From assembly GCA_030849075.1 (NCBI GenBank), contig JASAOO010003126.1, positions 1-23,916 of the forward strand: DNA of 23,916 nucleotides. The letters run 5' to 3'. Below, one piece after another: positions 1-9,200 of this stretch. Made by a program: the position numbers and the translations under genes. Each line of letters starts with the position of its first letter. Positions within the stretch are counted from its first letter, which is position 1. The DNA comes from Zelonia costaricensis (taxonomy: Eukaryota > Euglenozoa > Kinetoplastea > Trypanosomatida > Trypanosomatidae). The notes below the pieces were generated by a model. It was given only the letters and a program-made list of their open reading frames with translations, did not search any database and was not told where the DNA came from.

Positions 1-3000
1 ATGTGTACCACCACCGGGTCGACCGAGACGCTCCGGCTCCGGGCGGCGCCATGGCGGCTCGGCGTAAGGGGGGCAGAGTCCTGCCTCACGAAGGGCACCA
101 CGACATCTGGGAAGCTCGCGCCGGGGCCGTTCTGCGTGCTTCGCCGCGCCCGCAGCGGCCGTGACGGCATCGACGCTTCCACAACGCGATGCCGAAGCCC
201 CTGCCCCTCGCGCAGCAACGGCGAACCAAAGGAGCGGGACAACGGCGTGTGAGAGGTGCTTCCGCGTGACACACTCGCACCTGCGGATCCCTCCGCGGCA
301 AGGGTAAGTGGGTTCACGGCGACGCAATGGATGAGGTTCGACGGGACGTGTGGCACACCGCTGTCGCTGCCCGCGCGCTCCTTTGCCTGCGTCACGCTCG
401 CAACGCGCACGGCCAGCCGGTTGATCAGGCCCGCACAGTAGTCTTCTTCGCTCACCTGCTTGTTCCGCGGCGGCGCGCCAACGTTCCACTTCGCAAGCAG
501 CGGCTGCATCTCACGCACGCGCTGCGCTGGTGGATAAGGTGCAAACGTGTTACTCAACACGAACGCAACTCCCACAGCTGGGCCTGTCATCGCCGCTGAA
601 GACGACAGCAGCGCATCCGCGTTGCTCGACGCTTTCTCTGCCGCATCATTGTCGGGCAGGACCACCTCGATCTCCGTCCGCAGCGCCGCGTGCTTGCGGC
701 CAGGCACGGGGTTCAGCTGGTACATCTCCACCGCAAACGGCACACCGCGCAGCCCCTGCGGCCCCATCGCAGTGTGCGCAGTCGCGTCGCGCTCGTCATG
801 CGACAGCGCCCACCACGTCGTCTCCGTCGCCACAACCTGCCCGCCGTTCGCGATCGCCTCCGTCCGCGCAGCCATGTTCGACGTGTCGCCGTAGTAGTCG
901 TAGCCCTTCGTCACCTCGTCGTACCGGATGTCCGACAGCCCCGTGTGCACGCCCACACGCACGCGCAGCCCGCGCCACAGCGCAGCGTACTCCTCCGCGC
1001 TCAGCCGCGCAGTCGGCGGCACGTAGTCGTCCACCGTGTCCACGCGCGCAAGCTCGAACTCGCGGTACGTGCTGTCGATCTCCGTGGTGCCCCAGTCGTA
1101 CTCCAGCAGCCGCTTCTGGATGTCGCAGACCAGCTGCACAGCGCTGTACGCGTCCTTGCACGCAATCATGAACGAGTCGCCCACCGTCTTCACCTCGTAG
1201 CACCCGTGCTTCCTGATCAGCTGCCGGATCACGCGGTGGTGCGCCGCAATCGCGTCCGCCATCAGCTGTGGCAGCGTGGCCCACAGCGCCGTGCTGCTCT
1301 CGATGTCCGTGAAGATCAGCGTCACCGGCTCGCGGCCCTCCTTCGGCGCGGCCGCGTTGTCGCGGCTGTCCCGGCAGCAGTACACCAGCAGCGCCACAGC
1401 CGCAAGCATCAACAAGCCGCCGACAACAGCACCAGCGATGATGCCGCTGCGCTGCGCCGCTGTCAGCCCAGGTGGTGTCCGTGGCCTGTACGTCAGCGTG
1501 GGGCTAACGGCGGCAGCCACCACCGGCACGGACGGGTTCAGCGCGCGCTCCATCGAGAGCGTCGCAATGCTCAGTGCACCGTAGTTCTTGTACGTGCACA
1601 GCTTTGACGTGGCCGTGGTCGTGCAGCCCCATGTGAAGCGGCCGAAGGAAACTCCACTTGTCGTAAACACGCCCGTGACGTACGCCGCGTCCTGCAGCGT
1701 TGTCCCGTTGACCACACCGGTGAAGGCGCTTATAAGAGAGTCTACGAAGCCCAGAGCAACCAAATTCCGCAGCATTGAAGGCGTGTGGTCCGCGAAGTTG
1801 GGGAACATCGCGTGGAACTCCGTGAGCAGCGGCGAGGCGGCGTGGGCAGTCGCGGACGTGTCGCTCCACAGCGGCAGGTTGCTGAAGGACACCAGCCGCG
1901 CCTGCACCGACGCCGGCAGCGCCGCAAACGCCGGCTGCAGCGTGTCGTAGTACAGCGAGAGATCCGCGAAGGAGACGACCACGATCGCCGCCGTGTCGGC
2001 GGAGAGGAAGTTGCAGATGTCCGCCACGTCCGCCACCGTCACACCGAGAACGAGATTGATCGTCTTCGCTACCAGCGAGCTGCCCACCGTTTCCGTGCTC
2101 GCCACGAAGCTCGACGTCGGCTGGGGCATGTTGAACGTGGCCGACGTCTTGGACAGTGTGGCTGCGATGTTCGTGACGTCACTGCTGTTGTAGCCGTGCA
2201 TGACGAGGTGCACGTTCGACGAGATCGACGTGATCGCGGCAATCGATGACATCTGTGTGTACAGCACGTACATCTCCTGGTCCAGCGTTGGCATCAGGAA
2301 CAGGTAGTTCTGCGCGGCTACCACAAGGTTGGGGCGGTTGAAGATGGGGTTGGTAACCAGCGTGCCCCCCACGTTGAGACTGCGCAGCATCGGGCCCGTG
2401 ATGACGTCGACCACGTAGTTCGCAAGCTCCGCTGTCAAGGCTGCCTGCGCCGTCGTCAACGACACGTTCAGGGTAACGGCGTTCCGTGTAAAGGTGGAGC
2501 TCTCTGCCGTCGCTGCTGCGGTCCGCCGAACATAGGTAACCTCCGCCACAGCTTGAGAGAGTGCGGGGATATCGCTAAAGCTCAGCATCGTCACGTAAAG
2601 CGGCCGGACCAGCGAGGCACTCGAAGAGTAGCATTCTATCTGCGGGTAGCTGAAGCTAGAGTTCGGCACCACATCCCACATCGCGGCACTGAGGTCCTGG
2701 AAGACTCCAGCGTGACCGCCTTGGTTGCATGCGCACACCGCACCAAGGAACTCCGCCGTTCCACTGCACTCTGCTCCGTAGTCGCCAATCACGAAGTCGC
2801 CGCCGACGATGTAACGATTCTGATCGAAGAGCCCGGCCCTGTAGCTGGACAGATTCCTCGTCCACAGCGGCTCGTTCAGCGTCTGCACAATCAGACTCCC
2901 CGCCACCCAGCCTGTGAGCATCAGCTGCGACGTGCTTGGGTGCTCCGTGAAGAAATCGCTGGACCCGGACGACGACCCGGACGACGACGGGCTGCCGAAC

Positions 3001-4082
3001 TGCGCCACAGCAGCGGCCTCGTCCGCCCACTGCGTCGCATTCACCTTTCCGCTGTTCGCAATGTACTCCCCCATCTGCTGCTTGAAGATCGGTAAGTGCT
3101 GCGTCGACGGATACGTGAGGGGAAGCACAGTCGAGCTCGACAGAATCTGACCGGCAACGGGTGTGAGCTTGCTGTCTGCGGCGAGGTTGTAGTACACGTC
3201 GAACACGAGCTGCCGCGTAAAGGAGCACGTGATGATGTATGCCGACGACGTGCGCGGGTCCGTCAACATCGCCTCCAGGAACGCCTCCGTCTGCGGCCCG
3301 GGCACGCCCCACACAAACACCACCTGCGGGGACGTGCTCGCCATCGCGTTGAACGCCGTCGTGTTCAGCGTAGTGCTCGTCGTCGAGTACGGCACCGAGT
3401 ACAGCGCGGCCGGCGTCAGCGACATCGACGACAGCGTCGTCACGAGCGTGCTGTACTCGCTGTCACCAAACGCAGCTCCGCTCACGTACATGAACGCAGT
3501 GCGGCGCGTGCGGAGAATGTACAGAGTGTAGTTCATAATTAACATGAGCTCCACATGGGGCTCTGCGCGTGTGAAGTACACCTGGTCGTTCCACGTGCGC
3601 ACCGCACCGGAGCCCGTGAAGGGTGCCATGTACATCAGCCCCAGGTTCTGCAGCGCAGAGCTGTTGAGCGCCGCGGAGAGCGTGGCGTCCGAGTAGGGCC
3701 CAATCACGCCCAGCATGCTCGGGTGCGCCGCGTACCCCGCCTGCACCACCGCAACGATGTCCGTCATGTCCACGCCGGAGCTCGAGTTCACCTCGAACAC
3801 GTCGATGGTCCGGTTGTCGACCGTCGTGTAGTCGGCAGCGGACAGCGCGGCGTCGATGCCCAGCCAGACCGCATTCGCCTGCTTCGCGTTGTACGTGTCC
3901 GTCGCGTACATCGTGTTCAGCAGGTAGATGGGGCTGCTGGCGGCGCTGCACATCACGGCGACGGACAGAGCCGCCAGCACGCTCAGCAGCAGCCGCGCGG
4001 CAGCACGGGGCTGCACGGCGCGCCGGGCCCATCTCGGGGCCGCCACGCTGCCGTACCCCGCACGCGGCCGCGCTCGAGGCAT
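1..4082 (-). CDS. Receptor-type adenylate cyclase, gene 1 (3' end outside window)
   Basis: This protein is a class III adenylate cyclase fused to a receptor ectodomain, expected to make cAMP from ATP at the flagellar or surface membrane. The frame is open from the ATG at 4082 to base 3 (1360 codons) with no stop, so the C-terminus lies beyond the window. Residues 1-47 are a basic leader followed by a hydrophobic signal sequence (LLLSVLAALSVAVM). The periplasmic-binding-like ectodomain spans about 50-878, and one transmembrane helix about 879-901. In the cyclase domain (about 917-1122) the metal-binding Asp926 (FTDIESS) and Asp969 (VGDSFM), the adenine-selecting Lys965 and Asp1062, and the catalytic Asn1069 and Arg1073 are all present. 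Alignment of the tail with gene 3 (DVVVPF, SVSVDP) suggests about 20 residues are missing. Its ectodomain is the most divergent of the three. I checked several stretches for frame breaks and found none. The first ATG is used as start; the ATG at residue 43 is an alternative. Confidence 0.93.
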   Translation of the reverse strand, partial: MPRARPRAGYGSVAAPRWARRAVQPRAAARLLLSVLAALSVAVMCSAASSPIYLLNTMYATDTYNAKQANAVWLGIDAALSAADYTTVDNRTIDVFEVNSSSGVDMTDIVAVVQAGYAAHPSMLGVIGPYSDATLSAALNSSALQNLGLMYMAPFTGSGAVRTWNDQVYFTRAEPHVELMLIMNYTLYILRTRRTAFMYVSGAAFGDSEYSTLVTTLSSMSLTPAALYSVPYSTTSTTLNTTAFNAMASTSPQVVFVWGVPGPQTEAFLEAMLTDPRTSSAYIITCSFTRQLVFDVYYNLAADSKLTPVAGQILSSSTVLPLTYPSTQHLPIFKQQMGEYIANSGKVNATQWADEAAAVAQFGSPSSSGSSSGSSDFFTEHPSTSQLMLTGWVAGSLIVQTLNEPLWTRNLSSYRAGLFDQNRYIVGGDFVIGDYGAECSGTAEFLGAVCACNQGGHAGVFQDLSAAMWDVVPNSSFSYPQIECYSSSASLVRPLYVTMLSFSDIPALSQAVAEVTYVRRTAAATAESSTFTRNAVTLNVSLTTAQAALTAELANYVVDVITGPMLRSLNVGGTLVTNPIFNRPNLVVAAQNYLFLMPTLDQEMYVLYTQMSSIAAITSISSNVHLVMHGYNSSDVTNIAATLSKTSATFNMPQPTSSFVASTETVGSSLVAKTINLVLGVTVADVADICNFLSADTAAIVVVSFADLSLYYDTLQPAFAALPASVQARLVSFSNLPLWSDTSATAHAASPLLTEFHAMFPNFADHTPSMLRNLVALGFVDSLISAFTGVVNGTTLQDAAYVTGVFTTSGVSFGRFTWGCTTTATSKLCTYKNYGALSIATLSMERALNPSVPVVAAAVSPTLTYRPRTPPGLTAAQRSGIIAGAVVGGLLMLAAVALLVYCCRDSRDNAAAPKEGREPVTLIFTDIESSTALWATLPQLMADAIAAHHRVIRQLIRKHGCYEVKTVGDSFMIACKDAYSAVQLVCDIQKRLLEYDWGTTEIDSTYREFELARVDTVDDYVPPTARLSAEEYAALWRGLRVRVGVHTGLSDIRYDEVTKGYDYYGDTSNMAARTEAIANGGQVVATETTWWALSHDERDATAHTAMGPQGLRGVPFAVEMYQLNPVPGRKHAALRTEIEVVLPDNDAAEKASSNADALLSSSAAMTGPAVGVAFVLSNTFAPYPPAQRVREMQPLLAKWNVGAPPRNKQVSEEDYCAGLINRLAVRVASVTQAKERAGSDSGVPHVPSNLIHCVAVNPLTLAAEGSAGASVSRGSTSHTPLSRSFGSPLLREGQGLRHRVVEASMPSRPLRARRSTQNGPGASFPDVVVPFVRQDSAPLTPSRHGAARSRSVSVDPVVVH

Positions 4083-4090
4083 GTCGGTCG

Positions 4091-4163
4091 TGCGGAGGGG
4101 GGGGTGAGGGGAGGGGGAGGGAAAGATGAAGTGGGAGAGGAGGGAGGGAGGGGAGGGAGCGGT
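4091..4163 (+). other. G-run tract beside the gene 1 start
   Basis: The plus strand holds many runs of three or more G in about 70 bases just upstream of the gene 1 ATG; the minus-strand RNA is C/U-rich. The plus strand, which is the template for gene 1, could form a G-quadruplex. The same tract could also act as a pyrimidine tract in the RNA. Confidence 0.5.
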
Positions 4164-4225
4164 TGCCGTGTGCGTGCGGAGGGGCGTGTGGTGCGTGCGA
4201 TGCGGTGAGGCGTTGCGTTCTTAAT

Positions 4226-4330
4226 CTGTGGGCGTGCGGAGGCGGGGGAAGGGGGGAGTGAGTTGGGCGTGGAGGCGGTGGGGCGGTAGGAGGTTGCGGG
4301 GAGTGGGAGCGAAGGAGGGAGGGGGGGTTG
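4226..4330 (-). promoter_or_regulatory. Candidate spliced-leader acceptor and polypyrimidine tract, gene 1
   Basis: On the minus strand a strongly pyrimidine-rich stretch (4330-4232) ends in CCCACAG, with the AG at 4227-4226. Trans-splicing here would give a 5' UTR of about 143 nt before the ATG at 4082. A second pyrimidine tract lies between this AG and the ATG, but it is followed by no AG before the start codon, so it is a less likely acceptor tract. Confidence 0.5.
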
Positions 4331-6241
4331 AGAGAAAGGGGGCACGCGTGGGTGAAAGCTGGAGACGTTAAACGGATCGGGCGAGCCCAGCGGCGACGCA
4401 TCCGCTACTACGCCGTGCATCCGCCGCGGGCAAGAGAGAGATAAGGGGGGAAGGCTCCGCCCATTGCACACAAGGGAAAGCACACTGGCTCCTGTCCCGC
4501 AAGTGCACCCCCCCCCTCCCCTGCTGTTGTTCAGCAATGGAGATGGAAAGCGCATTGCTCGCGCAAGAAAGGCGTGTTGCGATTGGCTTTACCGTAGGAA
4601 CCGAGATGAGCGTGGAGTCGGGGGAAGGGCAGACGATGCTGGAGAGAAGGAGAAGAAGTCACGTGGCTGAGATTTATGGTGGCGCGAGCGGCGTCCGGTG
4701 GGGCATGAGGGCAGGAATGGGGCGGAGAAGGCGGCAGTCGCGACGACGCCATGTGTCGTGACGTGGGTGGTGAGCTGGAGACGGCTCGAGGCAGAGGACG
4801 CACGGGAAGAAAGAAAAGAGAGACATGGCGAGGCGCCGTTGTTGGCAATGCCCACCGTGTCACACCCCTGCCCTGCTTTACGGAATGCGGGGAGGGGTAT
4901 GGCCCGACTGCGGTCTTCCACCGCACAGGTAAGGCTGGAAATGGGGCCGCCGGAGGAGTGCGGTGGCCTCTGCGTACGGTGCATGGCGCCAGGCGTCCCG
5001 CCTCTCTCCCTGATGTCCCTCCGCGGCTCAAGAAAAAAGCGGCGCCCCTGCCACATCCACTGGCGCCTTTCTGCTCGCCCTCTCTACGTTTTCTCCTTCA
5101 AGCACAGAAGGAGCCCATCGGTCCAGCACTTTAGCTTGTACAGGCACATGCACTCACACACACACTCATCGACACGCCGACGATGACACGTGCGTGACGT
5201 CCTCGCAAGCGAGTTGGGATGCGGCACAGTTATGGAACACAATCTCCAGTTCCGATGGTTCCTCTTCGACGCAGCCGGGGCGACAGCTTCTACGCGTCCC
5301 TCTCCCTCCCCCCTCATCACCGTGTCTGTCTTGTCTCCCGCCTCACGCGGCCGACTCAACACGACTCCGCGAACGCCGCATGTGCGTCATGTCTTCTCTC
5401 TTCTGGGCACCCCCCCCCGCATATCGTATTTGCGGGCGTCAGCTGCGTTGCGCTTTCGAATATGGCCGACACGAAAGCCGAGAGACAAGGATGCCAACTG
5501 GCTGGGTTTTTTGTTGTCTTCGAAGCGCTGCTTGTACACACTTGTCCCTGGTCGTACACTCGTCGCTCTTCTCCGCCCGCCCAGGGTTTTCACGTCGACC
5601 GCGGACGGACTACGCATGAGAAAAGCGGTTAGAACGGGAGGTTGATGGAGGGACCCGGAGCGGGCTTGGGTATGCAGCACGCTGGCATCGTTAGGCCATT
5701 CCTACAGCGACAGACGGTCCAGTGAAGATAAGACCCACATCGACTCGCACAGCGTCATCGAGGGAGCCGGGGGGAGGAGGGGGGGGGGCGAAAGCGGTGG
5801 ACAGTGGCGCAGACATAGTGTCAAGCAACACCAGTGTGGGCACGGGATGCCTTTGCCACTACCACACCTTTCACCCCGAGTTGATTGCTTCACATCGAGG
5901 AGAATGCAAAAAAGCGAAAAAGAAAACAGCGATGGTGGGGATCTGCATCGAGAGGGGAAGGGGGCCCGCACCACTGGCGGGACTCGCCGACTCCGACGCT
6001 CGCAAGAGCAATCGCAGGATTGGAGGAAAACGGGAAAGGGCAGCGGTAACGTGAAATAGGGAAGGACGCGTCAAAGGCCCTGTCACGCGCGTTCCACTTC
6101 ACCTAGTGCAGGGTCAAGACAAAGAAAAAAACTTACCTACAATGAAGCGGCGCTCTCCCAGCCCGCCACCATCTGCGCCAAGCCGCGCCGCGTCGTCAAG
6201 AGTCGCTGGGGAGCCAAACAAGAAAGAAAAAGAGAGTACAT

Positions 6242-6259
6242 CACACACACACACACACA
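6242..6259 (+). repeat. (CA)n microsatellite in the gene 2 3' flank
   Basis: An uninterrupted CA run begins about 10 bp beyond the gene 2 stop; it reads as (TG)n in the mRNA. Confidence 0.9.
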
Positions 6260-6268
6260 AGAGCAACC

Positions 6269-9200
6269 CTACATGTCGCCCCTTGGAACTGCATCGGCGG
6301 CGGTCGAGCTGCCGTGCGGCTTCAGCGAGCGCCGGCGGCACCCGAGCGCGTCGGACCGCGGCGCCGCCATCGCGGCAGCTGCATCGGGGGTGATCTGGCT
6401 GGCGGACACGCTGTTCGTGTCTATGGAGAGGGCACTCGTATCGTCCAGGTGAAAAGCAATGCCCGTCTCACGCCACCGCACCACCGTAGGCGATCTCGTC
6501 ACGTGCGACATGGACGCGACAGAGGAGAAGTGAGAGCGCACCCCACTCGTGACCCGTCGCAACACCTGCGACTCTCGCATGGCCGTGAAGAGGTCCCGGC
6601 GTGGCGGACCCAGCGGTGCGGCAGGCACTGAACCCCGCGGCGGTACCAGAGACCCCAGTGTCCCGCTTGCCACTCTGGCCCTCAGCCCACGAAGCGTCTT
6701 CTGACTCTGGTCCCCTTCTTCATTACCCGTTGTGTCTACCAAGAGCTGCTGCGCATTAGCAACGGTAGCAATGCGCACAGCCAGCCGGTTGATCAGGCCC
6801 GCGCAGTAGTCCTCCTCGCTCACCTGCTTGTTCCGAAGCGGCGCGCCAACGTTCCACTTCGCAAGCAGCGGTTGCAGCTCACGCAGCCGCTGCGCGGGTG
6901 GATACGGCGCGAACGTGCTCGAGATCACCAGCGCGACACCCGCAGCAGCACCCGTCATCGTCCCCGCAGACGACAGCAGCGCACCCGCAGCGCTCGACGC
7001 CGTCTCCGTCGCGTTGTCGTCCGGCAGGATCGCCTCGATTTCCGTCCGCAGCGCGGCGTGCTTGCGGCCAGGCACGGGGTTCAGCTGGTACATCTCCACC
7101 GCAAACGGCACACCGCGCAGCCCCTGCGGCCCCATCGCAGTGTGCGCAGTCACGTCGCGCTCCTCGTTCGACAGCGCCCACCACGTCGTCTCCGTCGCCA
7201 CAACCTGCCCGCCGTTCGCGATCGCCTCCGTCCGCGCAGCCATGTTCGACGTGTCGCCGTAGTAGTCGTAGCCCTTCGTCACCTCGTCGTACCGGATGTC
7301 CGACAGCCCCGTGTGGATGCCGATGCGCACGCGCAGCCCGCGCCACAGCGCAGCGTACTCCTCCGCGCTCAGCCGCGCAGTCGGCGGCACGTAGTCGTCC
7401 ACCGTGTCCACGCGAGCAAGCTCGAACTCGCGGTACCTGCTGTCGATCAGGTCCGTGCCCCAGTCGTAGTCCAGCAGCTTGCGCTGCATGTCCGACACAA
7501 GGCACACAGCACTGTACGCATCCTTGCACGCAATCATGAACGAGTCGCCCACCGTCTTCACCTCGTAGCACCCGTACTTCCTGATCAGCTGCCGGATCAC
7601 CTGGTGGTGCGCCGCAATCGCATCGCCCATTAGCTGTGGCAGCGCAGCCCACATCGCCGTGCTGCTCTCGATGTCCGTGAAGATCAGCGTCACGGGCTCG
7701 CGCTGGCTCTTCGGCGCGGCAGCGTTGTCGCGGCTGTCCCGGCAGCAGTACACCAGCAGCGCCACAGCCGCGATCAGCGCAAGGCCGCCCACCACCGCAC
7801 CCGCAATCACGCCGCTGCGCTGCGCCGCCGTCAGCCCCGTCTGCCGCCGCGGCGAGTACGTCAGCGTCGGCGTAATCGCAGTCGTCAGCGCAGGCGTTGA
7901 GGGGTTGAGAACACGCTGCATCGACAGCATCGAGATGCCCTGCGCCCCGTAGTTGTTGTACACACAAACAGCGGAGGAGCCCAGGCCGGTGCAGGACCAC
8001 TTGAAGGTGCCAAAGGTCATACCGAAGAGAGCGAGGGCACCGGTCTGGTAGATGTTGTCCGCCAGCGTTGTCGTGTTGACCACCTGCGTGGTGGCCAGCA
8101 GCTGTTGCACGAGAAACGTCGTGAGGAAACCGCGAAGGAGGGCCGGTGTGCATGTCGTGTTGGCTGGCACCGCCGCGTGGAACTGGGTGAGGAGCTGCGA
8201 CGCGGCAAGCGCGCTCGCCGATGCATCACTCCAGAGCGGCAAGTTGGTAAATGTGATCAGCCGCGCCTGCACCGACGCCGGGACCGTTGAGAAGACCGAC
8301 ACAAATGTTTCATACTGCAGCGTAACGTCGTCGAAGCAGACCACCACAATGGCCGCCGTGCGCGCGGCGAGAAACTCTGCAATCACGGCAACATCGGCGA
8401 CCGTGACGGCCAGCACGAAGTTGATCGTCCGGTCTGCCAGCGCACTCAGCACCGTGGTGGACGCAGATACGCTAATGATCGCCGGGTCGTCGTAGTTGAA
8501 CGTCGCAGCGGACTTCTGCATCACCGTCGTGAAGTTGATCAGCTCATCGGCGGGGTAGTTGTGCATGATCATACGCACGCTTGACCCGATCGAGGTCACG
8601 CCCTGCACCGCCACAAGGTTCTGGTACAGCATGTAGAACTGCTGCTCCAGCGTCGGCATCAAGTACACGTAGTTGCGGTATGGCAGGACCAGATGCGGGT
8701 GTGGAAAGCTCGGCGCCATGACGAGGTAGTTGTAAAGAGTCATGCCCTTGATGATCGTGCCGGTGACGACGTCCGTGGTGAAGTTGGACAGCTGCTGGTC
8801 GGCAAGCTCCTGCACCGTCGCCTCCGTCACGTTCAGAGCGGCAAAGTTGATCGGGTTCTGCGCGTGAAGGACGCTGTCAGCAATGTCAGGCATCAACGCC
8901 TGGTACTGGATTGCCACCGCGGCCATCGACGGGTAGTCCTGGAAGATCAGAGTCAAGAAGTTCAGTAGACGCGGAAGCTCCGTGTTGATTGAGTAGCAGT
9001 CGTTCTGCGTGTAGTTCACGCCGGAGTCGGTGACGACCGTCCAGGCGGCAGCCGACAAGTTCGACAGCACCGCAGCGTGCCCGCCCTGGTTGCAGGAGCA
9101 CACAGCGCCGAGGAACTTCCCAACGTACGTGCACTCGCCGCCGTAGTCGCCGATCACGAAGTCGCCGCCGATGATGTAGCGGTGCTGCTCAAACAAGAAC

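Larger units (their letters stand above)
4083..6268. other. Intergenic spacer between gene 2 and gene 1
   Basis: These 2.2 kb should hold the gene 2 3' UTR, its poly(A) site and the gene 1 5' UTR. Open frames on both strands are short, overlap each other and have Pro/Ser/Arg-rich compositions without domain motifs. I see no RNA gene. Pyrimidine-rich tracts on the minus strand are concentrated at 4090-4350. A (CA)n run lies at the right edge. Confidence 0.7.

Noticed and set aside
690..1607. Plus-strand frame of 305 codons opposite gene 1
   Set aside because: It mirrors the GC-rich cyclase codons; matching antisense frames occur opposite genes 2 and 3 (6872-7633, 19545-20576), as expected from shared sequence. 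The products are Arg/His/Val-rich with no motif.
1..4082. Gene 1 as a frameshifted pseudogene
   Set aside because: The reading frame was checked at several places and is continuous; the missing stop is due only to the window edge, and all catalytic residues are present.
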